A stretch of DNA of 64,000 bases from Bifidobacterium saimiriisciurei (GTDB lineage: Bacteria > Actinomycetota > Actinomycetes > Actinomycetales > Bifidobacteriaceae), in contig NZ_WHZU01000009.1 in the NCBI RefSeq assembly GCF_010667655.1, positions 65,577-129,576 of the forward strand, given 5' to 3'. This document shows, piece by piece, positions 38,507 to 48,566 of this stretch. A program made the translations under genes and the position numbers. The notes beneath the pieces were generated by a model. It saw only the letters and a list, made by a program, of their open reading frames with translations. It was not told where the DNA came from and did no database searches. The number at the start of each line of letters is the position of its first letter. Position 1 is the stretch's first letter.

Positions 38507-39124
38507 TCACCGGCGCACGATTTCAATCACACGGTACCCCTTGGAGGAGGCGTATTTGCCCACGGTGAAACCATCGCCGAGCTCATTCGCCAGCCAGGGG
38601 ATCAGCGAGTCCGCGCCGAGGTTGCGCTGCACCACGAGATATGCCTCACCGCCCTGCCTGAGCCGGGGCAGATACGTCATCAGCAGTTCATGAAGCGTCT
38701 GCTTGCCGATGCGGATGGGCGGATTCGACCAGATCGTGTCGAAGGCAAGGTCCTCGGGCAGCTGATCGCCCAGCACGGCGTGCACGTTGCCGCATCCGTT
38801 CGCCGCGGCGTTCTCGGCGGCGAGCATCACCGCGCGTTCGTTGACATCGATGCCCCAGACCTCGGCCTCGGGCGACTCCATCGCGAGCGCCAGCGTAATG
38901 GGTCCCCATCCGCAGCCGATGTCCAGCAGCACGCCCTTGGCCGGCGGCATGGGCGCGTGGCGCAGCAGCACCGATGTGCCGAGGTCGAGCCTGCCCGACG
39001 AGAACACCCCGTTCGACGTCTGCACGTCCAGCTCGCGGCCCCGCAGCTTCACATGAAGCGTCCGGCGCACGTCGTCGGAGGAGGGGGAGGCCGAAAAATA
39101 CTGTTCGTTGGGTGTCGTCGTCAT
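38507..39124 (-). CDS. RsmC/RlmG-like class I methyltransferase
   Basis: A 205-residue SAM methyltransferase. It carries LLDIGCGWGPITLALA (SAM loop), WGIDVNERAVMLA and the catalytic N6/N2-methyl motif IWSNPPIRIG (NPPF-like). Its N-terminus (FSASPSSDDVRRTLHVKLRG) corresponds to the single-domain RsmC-like enzymes of Gram-positives, which probably modify guanines in 16S rRNA. AAGGAG lies five bases before the ATG at 39124. It is upstream of hrpA and divergent from hflX. Confidence 0.88.
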   Translation of the reverse strand: MTTTPNEQYFSASPSSDDVRRTLHVKLRGRELDVQTSNGVFSSGRLDLGTSVLLRHAPMPPAKGVLLDIGCGWGPITLALAMESPEAEVWGIDVNERAVMLAAENAAANGCGNVHAVLGDQLPEDLAFDTIWSNPPIRIGKQTLHELLMTYLPRLRQGGEAYLVVQRNLGADSLIPWLANELGDGFTVGKYASSKGYRVIEIVRR

Positions 39125-39248
39125 CGCATCTCCTTGGGATCCGTCCGGATCCGTCGCTGTCTTGTCCCTGTGCCGTGGGCGTAACGGCCATGTCTTCTCA
39201 CACGATGATAATAAGAAGGCAGAATAGAACAGCGTTCGAGAGGTGCCA

Positions 39249-40763
39249 GTGGCAAAGACCAGCATGCAGCAACAGCAATTCGAGCCCTTCGGGGACCGTG
39301 ACGACGAGTCGTCGGAGGTGCTTGCGGAGCATTCCGAGGTATTGCAGGACCATACCGGTGCCGTGCCGGTCGGCGGCGACGGCGAGGAGTGGGCCGAGCG
39401 TGAATCGCGCAACCAGCTGAAGCATATCGCCGGACTCGGCGAGCTGCAGGATGTCACCGAGGTCGAATACCGCAAGGTCAGGCTCGAACGCGTGGTGCTC
39501 GTCGGCGTATGGTCGAGCCAGGAGACCACGCAGGCCAAGGCCGAGGAGTCGCTGCGTGAGCTCGCCGCGTTGGCGCAGACCGCCGGCGCCGAAGTCATGG
39601 ACGGTCTGCTGCAGCATCGCATTCGACCGGATTCCGCCACCTATGTGGGTTCGGGCAAGGCCAAGGAGATCGCGCGCATCGTCGACGAGCTCGGCGCCGA
39701 TACCATCGTCGTGGACGCGGACCTCCCCCCGTCGCAGCGACGAGGGCTCGAGGACGTCGCCAAGGTGAAGGTCGTCGATCGCACCGCCGTCATTCTCGAC
39801 ATCTTTGCCCAGCATGCCACCAGCAGGGAAGGCAAGGCGCAGGTCGAGCTCGCCCAGCTGGAATACATGCTGCCGCGACTGCGTGGCTGGGGCGGCTCGC
39901 TCTCCCGTCAGGCCGGCGGTCAGGCGGCGGGTCAGGCCGGCGGCATCGGTTCGCGAGGACCGGGCGAGACGCAGATCGAGATGGACCGTCGCGTGATCCG
40001 CACGCGCATGGCGCGTCTGCGTCGCCAGATCCGCCAGATGGCTCCGGCCCGCGAGGTCAAGCGCGGCTCCCGCCGACGCAATGCGTTGCCGTCCGTAGCC
40101 GTCGTCGGATACACGAACGCCGGCAAGTCCTCGCTGACCAACCGTCTGACCGGATCGGCGGAACTGGTCGAGAACGCCCTGTTCGCCACGCTCGACACCG
40201 CAGTAAGGCGGGCCAGGTCGGCCAATGGCCGCATCTATACGTATGTCGATACCGTCGGTTTCGTGCGACGGTTGCCCACGCAGCTGGTCGAGGCGTTCAA
40301 GTCCACGTTGGAGGAGGTCGGCGAATCCGACGTCATCCTTCACGTCGTCGACGGGTCCCATCCAGACCCGTTCTCGCAGATCGACGCCGTCAACGACGTG
40401 CTCGCCGACATCGCCGGCGTGGAGGGCATTCCGCGTCTGCTGGCCTTCAACAAGGCCGACATGATCGACGGGGCCACCCGCGCGAGGCTGCGCGAGCTCG
40501 CTCCGGACGCCTTCATCGTCTCCGCCGCGACCGGTGAGGGCATTGACGATCTGTTGGCCGCCGTCGAGGCGCTGCTTCCCGTCCCCGACGTGCATGTGAC
40601 CGCGCTGCTGCCCTATGATGCGGGATCGCTGCTGTCGTCCGTCCGTGAGAACGGCGTCGTCTCCGTCGTCGACTACCGGCCCGAGGGCGTATACATCGAG
40701 GCCGACGTCGACCGTCATCTCGCCGCCCGTATCGTCGACCGCTCCATCGACGACGCGGCGTGA
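39249..40763 (+). CDS. hflX: Ribosome-associated GTPase HflX
   Basis: A 504-residue GTPase that binds the 50S subunit and rescues or dissociates stalled ribosomes. The N-terminal HflX domain (TYVGSGKAKEIARIV, VDRTAVILDIFAQHA) is followed by a Gly-rich GGSLSRQAGG stretch, a coiled coil, and the G domain with VVGYTNAGKSSLTNRL, DTVGFVRRLP and FNKADM. GAGAGG is five bases before GTG 39249; another in-frame GTG lies six bases upstream. The first 60 residues are acidic and poorly conserved in type. Confidence 0.93.
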   Translation: MAKTSMQQQQFEPFGDRDDESSEVLAEHSEVLQDHTGAVPVGGDGEEWAERESRNQLKHIAGLGELQDVTEVEYRKVRLERVVLVGVWSSQETTQAKAEESLRELAALAQTAGAEVMDGLLQHRIRPDSATYVGSGKAKEIARIVDELGADTIVVDADLPPSQRRGLEDVAKVKVVDRTAVILDIFAQHATSREGKAQVELAQLEYMLPRLRGWGGSLSRQAGGQAAGQAGGIGSRGPGETQIEMDRRVIRTRMARLRRQIRQMAPAREVKRGSRRRNALPSVAVVGYTNAGKSSLTNRLTGSAELVENALFATLDTAVRRARSANGRIYTYVDTVGFVRRLPTQLVEAFKSTLEEVGESDVILHVVDGSHPDPFSQIDAVNDVLADIAGVEGIPRLLAFNKADMIDGATRARLRELAPDAFIVSAATGEGIDDLLAAVEALLPVPDVHVTALLPYDAGSLLSSVRENGVVSVVDYRPEGVYIEADVDRHLAARIVDRSIDDAA

Positions 40764-40764
40764 T

Positions 40765-40802
40765 CTCCCGCCGTTCCGCTGTCGGGGATTTCACCGCGGG
40801 AG
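40765..40802 (+). terminator. Hairpin after hflX
   Basis: CTCCCGC pairs with GCGGGAG around 24 nt, two bases past the stop codon. Confidence 0.5.
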
Positions 40803-40865
40803 GTCCGTCATGTCGTTGCCGCGAGTTCTGTGAGCGTTCACATGCCGGTTCATATATCGGGATGA

Positions 40866-41933
<1,068 letters not shown>

Positions 41934-42042
41934 TAAAAACAAAATCCCACGGAGCGTCATCTGCGTTATGGGAAACTCGACGTACCTTCGTACGCCTTCG
42001 TTTCCCACGCCTTGATGACGCACACGTGGGATTTTGTTTTTA
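41934..42042 (+). repeat. Long-hairpin repeat element, copy B (after ldh)
   Basis: Perfect 18-bp outer arms TAAAAACAAAATCCCACG (41934-41951) and its complement (42025-42042) enclose inner arms GGGAAAC/GTTTCCC and the core AACTCGACGTAC-cttc-GTACGCCTTC (41974-41999). The left arm overlaps the ldh stop region, so it probably terminates ldh transcription. Confidence 0.8.
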
Positions 42043-42312
42043 CCTTTATGGGATTCCGTGCGTGTCTGCCGTATCGCGGCGAGTCGGCATGCCCTTGTAC
42101 GCCTTCACTTCCCGCGCCTTGATGACACACGCATCGGTCCCTTTTTATTTATTGTGAAGGCATTGCTGCCGTTATGGGGAAACTCGACGTACCTTCGTAC
42201 GCCTTCACTTTCTGCAGTTTGCGGCCATGTGCGTGGAATTCTTTTTTGTTCTGAAGGCGTGTAAAAACATCGGATTCCCCGCAACGCGGCAGACGCTCCC
42301 ACATCGCCGACT
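42043..42312. repeat. Degenerate further copies of the hairpin repeat between ldh and lexA
   Basis: A partial copy (TTGTACGCCTTCACTTCCCGC, then GATGACACACGC) starts near 42095, and a third full core AACTCGACGTAC-cttc-GTACGCCTTC lies at 42182-42207, each followed by T-rich runs. The outer arms are eroded. No gene was seen in this 270-bp stretch. Confidence 0.65.
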
Positions 42313-43053
42313 TCAGATTTTGCGCAGGACGGTGACCACTTTGCCCATTACGCTGGCATTGCTGCCATCGATGGGGGAGTAGGCGGGATTGTGGGGAATG
42401 AGCCAGATGTGGTTATTCTCCTTGCGGAAGGTCTTCACCGTGGCTTCGCCGTCAAGCAGCGCCGCGACGATGTCGCCGTTCTCGGCCTCATGCTGTTCGC
42501 GTACCACGACGAAATCGCCATCGCAGATCGCGGCGTCGATCATGGAATCGCCATGAACCTCAAGCATGAAGAGGTTGCCGGAGCCGGTAAGTCGTTCGGG
42601 CAGGCGCATGACATCATCGATATGCTGTTCGGCCGTGATGGGCGTGCCTGCGGCGATGCGTCCGACGAGCGGAACGTCCCGTGATTCGGCGATGGATTCG
42701 CTGGCTGCATCCGATGGTTCGGCCTGCACCGGGAAGGTCAGCAGATGCGCGGGGCCCGATGCGGGTGACTGTTCTCCGTCATCGGGGTATTCCCGAATGA
42801 GTTCGATGGCCCGCCCCTTGTTGGCGCTGATTCGGATGAAGCCTTTGTCTTCGAGCGCGCGGAGCTGATGCTTGACGGAGGACGGGCTTTTCAGCCCGAC
42901 CGCCTCTCCGATTTCACGGAATGACGGGGGGAAGCCACGCTGGCGAATATGCGACTGGATGGCATCGAGGATTCTACGCTGGCGCTCGGTGAGCGCATCC
43001 TCGGCGGGGCCTTTCGGCGTATGGCCGTATGAGGCAAAGGGGATGGTACTCAC
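42313..43053 (-). CDS. lexA: SOS repressor LexA
   Basis: A 246-residue LexA. The winged helix-turn-helix is at residues 21-85 (RQRGFPPSFREIGEAVGLKS, VKHQLRALEDKGFI), the self-cleavage bond Ala135-Gly136 in VGRIAAG, and the catalytic dyad Ser170 (VHGDSM) and Lys207 (ATVKTF). It represses DNA-damage genes and is cleaved in the presence of RecA filaments. The GTG at 43053 has AAAGGAG five bases upstream. Several LexA boxes in the divergent promoter region imply autoregulation and control of the LysM gene. Confidence 0.95.
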   Translation of the reverse strand: MSTIPFASYGHTPKGPAEDALTERQRRILDAIQSHIRQRGFPPSFREIGEAVGLKSPSSVKHQLRALEDKGFIRISANKGRAIELIREYPDDGEQSPASGPAHLLTFPVQAEPSDAASESIAESRDVPLVGRIAAGTPITAEQHIDDVMRLPERLTGSGNLFMLEVHGDSMIDAAICDGDFVVVREQHEAENGDIVAALLDGEATVKTFRKENNHIWLIPHNPAYSPIDGSNASVMGKVVTVLRKI

Positions 43054-43106
43054 GGGGGCTCCTTTCATATATACGTCAACAGTACCTGCAATTGCCCACG
43101 AAATCA

Positions 43107-43185
43107 AACAGATGTTCGAGGGTGGTTGCGACGTTCGAACATCTGTGCCATAATTAGAACAGCTGTTCGATAGAACATCTGTTCG
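43107..43185. promoter_or_regulatory. Four LexA-box-like sites between lexA and the LysM gene
   Basis: Sites of the form GAACNNNNGTTC: AGAACAGCTGTTCG (43156-43169) and AGAACATCTGTTCG (43172-43185) are near-perfect palindromes; CGAACATCTGTGCC (43136-43149) and CGAACATCTGTTTG on the minus strand (43107-43120) are weaker. The two best sites lie just before the LysM gene start. Confidence 0.85.
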
Positions 43186-43200
43186 AGAAGGGTGGTTGAC

Positions 43201-43626
43201 ATGCGGGACGTCGTGGTTCGGATGCGTGCGGATTCCAAGATGGGGCATTCCACGGGCATGGAGAATGGGGAATCCCGTGAAGCGATGCCTGGCGTGCACG
43301 CTGGTGCACGGTGGAACGCTGATGCACGGTGGAACGCATGGCGCGACCGCATCGTCATCGCCATGTTGGCCGTGGCCATGTCCTGTGTCGCGTATTCGGT
43401 GGCGGCCCCCGCCCTGGAGGCTGATTCCGCCACGGGGCCCATGGAGGTCACATGCTATACGGTGGGGCCGGGCGACACACTGTGGTCATATGCGCAGGGA
43501 GTCACCCCGCACGGCGGGAACGTGAACGATACGGTGGATGAGCTGATGCGGCTCAACCAGCTGGATTCCCCGTCCCTGCAGGTCGGTCAGCGCATCGTGG
43601 TGCCTGCCCGGCATGGTGATGCATGA
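43201..43626 (+). CDS. LysM-domain membrane protein, probable SOS-induced division suppressor
   Basis: A 141-residue protein: a cytoplasmic N-terminus (1-50), one membrane segment (about 51-70, IVIAMLAVAMSCVAYSVAA) and an external LysM domain (about 84-135, YTVGPGDTLWSYAQ through VGQRIVVP) that would bind peptidoglycan. It is divergent from lexA across LexA boxes and followed by nrdR, the same order as mycobacterial lexA-Rv2719c(ChiZ)-nrdR and reminiscent of Bacillus yneA and Corynebacterium divS, which halt division during DNA damage. Function is inferred from synteny and sites; homology of the N-terminus is not visible. SD GAAGGGTGG. Confidence 0.8.
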   Translation: MRDVVVRMRADSKMGHSTGMENGESREAMPGVHAGARWNADARWNAWRDRIVIAMLAVAMSCVAYSVAAPALEADSATGPMEVTCYTVGPGDTLWSYAQGVTPHGGNVNDTVDELMRLNQLDSPSLQVGQRIVVPARHGDA

Positions 43627-43715
43627 CGACGTTGTCCGTCGGTGAATGACGGGATGGCGTGGAATCGGACTCGGGAGACACGCGGATGGGAATACCAGCG
43701 TTTACTCTTATGCAT

Positions 43716-44168
43716 ATGCATTGTCCTTTCTGTCAGAATCCTGATACCAAGGTCGTCGACACCCGCGTGGGGGAGGACGGCTACGCCATTCGTCGTCGAC
43801 GTGAATGCCCGAAATGCCAGAAGCGTTTCACCACCGTCGAAACCGCCACATTGATGGTGGTGAAACGGTCCGGGAACGTGGAGCCGTTCAGCCGCGACAA
43901 GGTGATTTCCGGCGTACGCAAGGCGTGTCAGGGGCGCCCGATTCGCGAGGAGGATCTCAAGCAGTTGGGGCAGAAAGTCGAGGAGGATCTGCGGTCGAGG
44001 GGCCTTGCACAGGTCAAGTCCGAGGAAGTGGGGCTTGCCATCCTCAAGCCTCTGCGCAACCTCGACGAGGTCGCCTACATGCGTTTCGCCAGCGTCTATC
44101 AGGAATTCAACAGTCTTGACGATTTCGAACGCGCCATCCGCGATTTGCGCGCCCAGGACGCGGATTAG
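43716..44168 (+). CDS. nrdR: Transcriptional repressor NrdR
   Basis: A 150-residue regulator of ribonucleotide reductase genes. It has the Zn ribbon [15 protein letters not shown] ... [10 protein letters not shown] and an ATP cone ([30 protein letters not shown]) that senses ATP/dATP. The family start MHCPFC is used; the SD context (GGGAGA) would better fit an in-frame ATG at 43686, adding ten residues, so the true start is open. It follows the LysM gene at 89 bp. Confidence 0.93.
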   Translation: MHCPFCQNPDTKVVDTRVGEDGYAIRRRRECPKCQKRFTTVETATLMVVKRSGNVEPFSRDKVISGVRKACQGRPIREEDLKQLGQKVEEDLRSRGLAQVKSEEVGLAILKPLRNLDEVAYMRFASVYQEFNSLDDFERAIRDLRAQDAD

Positions 44169-44235
44169 TTTCTTGATAAGAGGCGTAATGCGTTGCCGCC
44201 TGATGCGGTGAACAACGCTGAGCGGCAAGTAAATA

Positions 44236-44284
44236 ATATGGCGATGGCGGTCACCGGAGTACCTGGTGACCGCCATCGCCATAT
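44236..44284. terminator. Bidirectional terminator between nrdR and serA
   Basis: A perfect 20-bp stem beginning ATATGGCGATGGCGG, a 9-nt loop, then CGTTTT on the plus strand. It is the longest perfect stem in the window. Confidence 0.9.
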
Positions 44285-44326
44285 CGTTTTACATCGGTTC
44301 ACGCCGATGCGCAGGACGATATGGAA

Positions 44327-45529
44327 TCAGTCCTTCATGACGCGGACGCGGATGGTGCCCTGCAACGAGCGCAATGCATCCAAGGCCGCCTGGCTGGGCA
44401 TCGTGGCCACATCGGTCACCACATAACCGAGCTCATCTTCGGTGGCCAGGGCCTGTGCGGCGATGTTGATGTTTTCGGAGCCGAGAACGTGATTCACGCT
44501 GGCCAGCACGCCGGGGAGGTTGGCGTGCAGATGCGCGATGCGGGCGGCCCCGCGACGCGCGTTCATATTCAGCGTGGGCAGGTTCACCGACAGCGAGGTG
44601 ACGCCGTTCTGCCAGTAGTCGAGCAGCTTGTGCGAGACGAAATGGCCGATGGCCTCCTGCGCCTCCAACGTGGAACCGCCGATATGCGGGGTGAGGATCA
44701 CGTTGTCCTCCTCGCTCAGCGGCGTGTGGAAGGCATCGCCGGACTTCTTCGGCTCCACCGGATACACATCCACGGCGGCGCCGGCGATATGGCCGGAGTC
44801 CAGATGCTCCTTCAGGGCGTCGAGGTCGGCCACGAAGCCGCGGGAAAGGTTGATGAAGACCGATCCCTGCTTCATGCTTGCGAACTGGGCCTCGCCGAAG
44901 AAGTTCGTGTTCGACTTGCGGCCGTCGACATGCAGCGTGACGGCGTCGGACTTCTCCAGCAGATCCTCGAGGCTGCTGGCGCGTTCGGCATTGCCCAAGG
45001 CGAGCTTCTCCTCGATGTCGTAGAAGATCACATGCATGCCCAGCGCTTCGGCGAGCACCGAGACCTGGGAGCCGATGTTGCCGTAGCCGATGATGCCGAG
45101 CGTCTTGCCTCGCACCTCATGCGATCCACTGGCGGACTTGTCCCACACGCCGGAGCGCACATGGTGCGAATGGGCCGGAAGCCGACGCATCAGGGCGATG
45201 ATGTCGGAGATGACCAGTTCGACCACGGAACGGGTGTTGGAGTAAGGTGCGTTGAACACGGCGATGCCATGCGCCCCTGCGTACTCGAGGTCAACCTGGT
45301 TGGTGCCGATCGAGAAGCAGCCCACGGCGGTGAGGTTCGGCCGCGCCTCCATCACCTTCGCGGTGACGTTGGTCTTCGAACGAACGCCCAGAAGGTCGAC
45401 TCCCTCCAGTGCGTCGATAAGCTCGTCCTCATCCATCGCGCCCTTGGTCGTGACGACCTCGAAGCCATGCTGACGCAGGTTCTCCGACGCGAAGGGATGG
45501 ATGTTTTCCAGTAGTAATGCTTTAGGCAT
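44327..45529 (-). CDS. serA: D-3-phosphoglycerate dehydrogenase
   Basis: A 400-residue NAD-dependent enzyme that commits 3-phosphoglycerate to serine synthesis. The Rossmann motif LGIIGYGNIGSQVSVLAEALG, NLSRGFVADLDAL and the catalytic His in LTPHIGGSTLEAQEAIG are present, with a C-terminal ACT domain (about 330-400, VLGSENINIAAQAL) for feedback by serine. It is the short type with one ACT domain. It lies 10 bp behind the helicase gene on the same strand. The start is the ATG before PKALLLENI; the SD is weak (AGGG). Confidence 0.93.
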   Translation of the reverse strand: MPKALLLENIHPFASENLRQHGFEVVTTKGAMDEDELIDALEGVDLLGVRSKTNVTAKVMEARPNLTAVGCFSIGTNQVDLEYAGAHGIAVFNAPYSNTRSVVELVISDIIALMRRLPAHSHHVRSGVWDKSASGSHEVRGKTLGIIGYGNIGSQVSVLAEALGMHVIFYDIEEKLALGNAERASSLEDLLEKSDAVTLHVDGRKSNTNFFGEAQFASMKQGSVFINLSRGFVADLDALKEHLDSGHIAGAAVDVYPVEPKKSGDAFHTPLSEEDNVILTPHIGGSTLEAQEAIGHFVSHKLLDYWQNGVTSLSVNLPTLNMNARRGAARIAHLHANLPGVLASVNHVLGSENINIAAQALATEDELGYVVTDVATMPSQAALDALRSLQGTIRVRVMKD

Positions 45530-45539
45530 GTGCCCTACT

Positions 45540-47819
45540 CTATATCGCAAGGTGGTCTAAGTCATCCTGGGTCCTCACCAGAACGAGCTTCTGGGTGGGA
45601 CGGGTCATGGCCACGTAGAGGTCCGACGCCGCCACCAGACGAGACGGCGCGTTGTCCTCGATGAGGCCGGGCTCGACCACGACGACCGCATCGAACTCGA
45701 GGCCCTTGACGTCCTGCGGGGTGCATAGGCTCACCTGGCTCTCCCACGTCGCCTGGGCGCGCAGGGATTCGGCCCGGCGATCGCCGAGACGCTGCGCGAC
45801 GCCGCGCCATACGGCGTCGGCGAGTCGGGGCAACAGCTCATGGTCGGCGATGACGGCGATTCGGCCGGTTCCATCCTCGGAGACGAATCTCGTGGCCAGA
45901 TCGGCGGCATACTCGCCGGCGGTCTGCAGCACCTGCCCGAGATCGGGCAGCGTGATGTTCTCAACGGAATCGGGAATGTGACGGACCGCCTTCACCGTGG
46001 AGATATACAGCCCCTCGCCCTGGGCGAAGCGCGAGGCGAGGTCGGAGACCTCCTGCGGATTGCGGTAGTCGATCGTCAGCTCGTTGAGGTCCCAGCCCTC
46101 CGGGCCGAACAACGGGTCGAGCGTCTTTTGCCAGGACCGCGACCCGGCCAGGGCCGACGTCTGTGCGATGTCGCCGACGATGGTGAAGGACCGGGAGGGG
46201 CAGCGGCGAATCAGCGCCCGCCAGTCCATGGCGGTGAGCTCCTGCGCCTCGTCGATGACGATGTGGCCGAAGGTCCATTCCCGTTCGCTGGCCGCTCGCT
46301 GCGCGGTGGTGTCCTCGTCGAGTCCGTTGATCTGATCGAGCAGCATGCTCGAGGAGACGATGCCCGAACCGATGCCCGCCTGCGCCAGCGTCTCCTTGGC
46401 GAACTCCTCGTCCTGGCGACGCTGGGCGGCCTTGCGGTCGTGGGCCTCGGCCTCACGGGGGTCGGGACCAAGCAGCTCCATGGCCTCGTCAAGCAGCGGG
46501 ATGTCCGAAACGGTAAGCGGCGAACCCTTTTCGCGGGTCAGCTCGGCGATGTCGTCGTCGCGGAGCCAGGGGGCATACCTGCGCAGCTTGTGCGGCTTGG
46601 CCCACAGGTCGTCGATGAGCCACTGCGCCGTCATGGGCAGCCAGGCGAGATTAAGGGTCCTGCGCACGTCGTCGCTCATGCGCAGCGTGGAGCGCACTTG
46701 GGCGAGCTCGGAGCGTTCGGGATCATAGTCCAGCTGCTCGGTGTAGCGCATGACCATGAAATGCAGCATCGAATCGACGAAGGCCTCGCGGGCCTTGTTA
46801 TGGGGCTGGCGAGAGCGTTTCGCGTCGTTGATCGCGGTGGTGATGTCGCTGGCCAGCATGGGTACCACGAAACCGTTGATTTTCACCGACGGCAGCGACT
46901 GCGGCACACGCTCGCGCGCCGCGACGGCATTGGCGATGACGGTGGCCATGCGCTTGTCTCCCTTGAGGGCCGCGGCACGCGGCGAATCCACGGCGTCGGC
47001 GTTCACGCCGGGGATGAGGTTCGCCATGGTGCGCGAGACCACGCCGGTCTCGCCCAGCGAGGGGAGCACCTGATCGATGTAATGCAGGAACGACGGGCTC
47101 GGGCCCACGACCAGCACCCCGGAGCGCTGCAGCATTTTGCGATGCGTGTACAGCAGGTATGCGGCACGGTGCAGCGCCACTGCGGTCTTGCCCGTTCCCG
47201 GTCCGCCCTGCACCACGACGGCCCTGTTCAGCGGTGCGCGGATGATGCGGTCCTGCTCGGCCTGAATGGTGGCGACGATATCGGTCATCTTGCCCGTGCG
47301 TCGGGTGCTCAGCGAGGCGAGCAGCGCGCCCTCGCCGGTAAGCGTGCCCGATGCCGAGGCCTCGCCCACCTGGGATGCATGGACGTCGAGCACCTCGTCC
47401 TCGATGCCCACGACCTCGCGGAACCGGAGCGTGATGTGCCTTCTCATCACGATGCCGCTGCGGTGAGCCGGCGTGGCCTCATAGAACGGTCGGGCCGCGT
47501 CGGCCCTCCAGTCGGTCAGAATCGGTTCGTGCTCGGCGCTGGAAAGCCCGATGCGGCCGATGTAGCGCCGGGTTCCCTCGGTATCGTCCAGACGCCCGAA
47601 CACCAGACGGTCCTCGACGGCCCTCAGCTGGGTGAGACGGTCCTCGTACATGGTGGCGAACGAATCGCGCTCCGTGCGCTGGGTCGGCGATCCGTGGGAG
47701 CCCGCCGCCCTTACGCGTTCCAGTCTTTTCCACGCTTGGGTGCGCAGCTCGTCGAGCCTGCCATAGGCACGGTCGACGGCATGCTGTTCGTCACGCAACT
47801 GCGAGGAATAATTCGACAT
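45540..47819 (-). CDS. helD: HelD-like UvrD/Rep-family helicase
   Basis: A 759-residue superfamily 1 ATPase. An N-terminal coiled coil (about 1-75) is followed by Walker A GGPGTGKT at 205-212, the long insertion typical of HelD (about 300-520), motif II HIVIDEAQELTAMDW, and C-terminal motifs DVKGLEFDAVVVV and LYVAMTRPTQKLVLV. HelD proteins bind RNA polymerase and recycle stalled complexes; the coiled coil enters the secondary channel. The start at 47819 has AAGGAG eight bases upstream. It is divergent from mraZ and may be co-transcribed with serA. Confidence 0.85.
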   Translation of the reverse strand: MSNYSSQLRDEQHAVDRAYGRLDELRTQAWKRLERVRAAGSHGSPTQRTERDSFATMYEDRLTQLRAVEDRLVFGRLDDTEGTRRYIGRIGLSSAEHEPILTDWRADAARPFYEATPAHRSGIVMRRHITLRFREVVGIEDEVLDVHASQVGEASASGTLTGEGALLASLSTRRTGKMTDIVATIQAEQDRIIRAPLNRAVVVQGGPGTGKTAVALHRAAYLLYTHRKMLQRSGVLVVGPSPSFLHYIDQVLPSLGETGVVSRTMANLIPGVNADAVDSPRAAALKGDKRMATVIANAVAARERVPQSLPSVKINGFVVPMLASDITTAINDAKRSRQPHNKAREAFVDSMLHFMVMRYTEQLDYDPERSELAQVRSTLRMSDDVRRTLNLAWLPMTAQWLIDDLWAKPHKLRRYAPWLRDDDIAELTREKGSPLTVSDIPLLDEAMELLGPDPREAEAHDRKAAQRRQDEEFAKETLAQAGIGSGIVSSSMLLDQINGLDEDTTAQRAASEREWTFGHIVIDEAQELTAMDWRALIRRCPSRSFTIVGDIAQTSALAGSRSWQKTLDPLFGPEGWDLNELTIDYRNPQEVSDLASRFAQGEGLYISTVKAVRHIPDSVENITLPDLGQVLQTAGEYAADLATRFVSEDGTGRIAVIADHELLPRLADAVWRGVAQRLGDRRAESLRAQATWESQVSLCTPQDVKGLEFDAVVVVEPGLIEDNAPSRLVAASDLYVAMTRPTQKLVLVRTQDDLDHLAI

Positions 47820-47980
47820 TCGGGTCGCTCCTTGAGAGATGGGGCGTAAAAAGTTCGGCAATCCACTATACGCCCAGCCCTCTAAAAGGCCCGTGGTCGT
47901 GGCCGGCCGCCCTCTGCTGCCGAGGATGTGGCGCCCGGCGAGGCGAATGTGATGAGATGTGGGTGAAAAACACCATTTGG

Positions 47981-48020
47981 TGGTGAAGAATGGTGATTGG
48001 TGGGGTAGAGTGGTGAACTG
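47981..48020 (+). promoter_or_regulatory. MraZ-binding-box-like array of 10-bp-phased repeats
   Basis: Four consecutive decamers start with TGGTGA or TGGGGT: TGGTGAAGAA, TGGTGATTGG, TGGGGTAGAG, TGGTGAACTG. An earlier in-phase GGGTGAAAAA is at 47961. Known MraZ operators are 3-4 TGGGN- or GTG-type repeats spaced by 10 bp just before mraZ, so autoregulation is likely. Confidence 0.75.
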
Positions 48021-48061
48021 TTGGTCGCGGTTCAGCATTGTGGGGCAAGGAGGTGAACGCG

Positions 48062-48559
48062 ATGGCCGATGACTCCGTTATGCCATCCGACGCCGCCGCT
48101 GAGCCCTCGATGGATCTGCCGCCGCTGCTTTTGGGAACCTACACCCCGAAGATCGACGCCAAGGGAAGGCTGGCCCTTCCCGCCAAGCTACGCGGCCAGC
48201 TGGGTTCCGGACTGGTCATGGCCCGAGGACAGGAGCGATGCGTGTATCTGCTGCCCCACAGCGAATTCCGACGCGTCGCCGCCCAGATTCAGCGCACATC
48301 CCTGGGGAACAAGGCCGCGCGGGACTATCTGCGCGTCTTCCTTTCCGGGGCGGTCGACCAGGCTCCCGACAAGCAGGGCAGGGTGGTGGTCCCTCCCATG
48401 CTGCGAAACTACGCGGGACTGGGCAATGATGTCGTCGTCATCGGCGTCGGCACCAGGGCCGAGATATGGAACCGCGAATCCTGGGAGGCCTATCTGGCCG
48501 CGCAGGAACAGGGATATGCCGATATCGCCGATGACGTATTACCGACGGTGGAGTTCTAG
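48062..48559 (+). CDS. mraZ: Transcriptional regulator MraZ
   Basis: A 165-residue MraZ with the two AbrB-like DxxxR repeats (GTYTPKIDAKGRLALPAK and DKQGRVVVPPMLRNYA). It is the first gene of the dcw cluster and usually represses it. The start at 48062 has AAGGAGGTG seven bases before; this gives about 28 residues ahead of the usual start (LLLGTYTP), so the N-terminus is longer than normal. Confidence 0.93.
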   Translation: MADDSVMPSDAAAEPSMDLPPLLLGTYTPKIDAKGRLALPAKLRGQLGSGLVMARGQERCVYLLPHSEFRRVAAQIQRTSLGNKAARDYLRVFLSGAVDQAPDKQGRVVVPPMLRNYAGLGNDVVVIGVGTRAEIWNRESWEAYLAAQEQGYADIADDVLPTVEF

Positions 48560-48566
48560 GAAAGAC

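Noticed and set aside
42313..43299. Long N-terminal extension of LexA
   Set aside because: It would run through the LexA boxes and the divergent LysM gene; AAAGGAG before GTG 43053 gives the normal LexA length.
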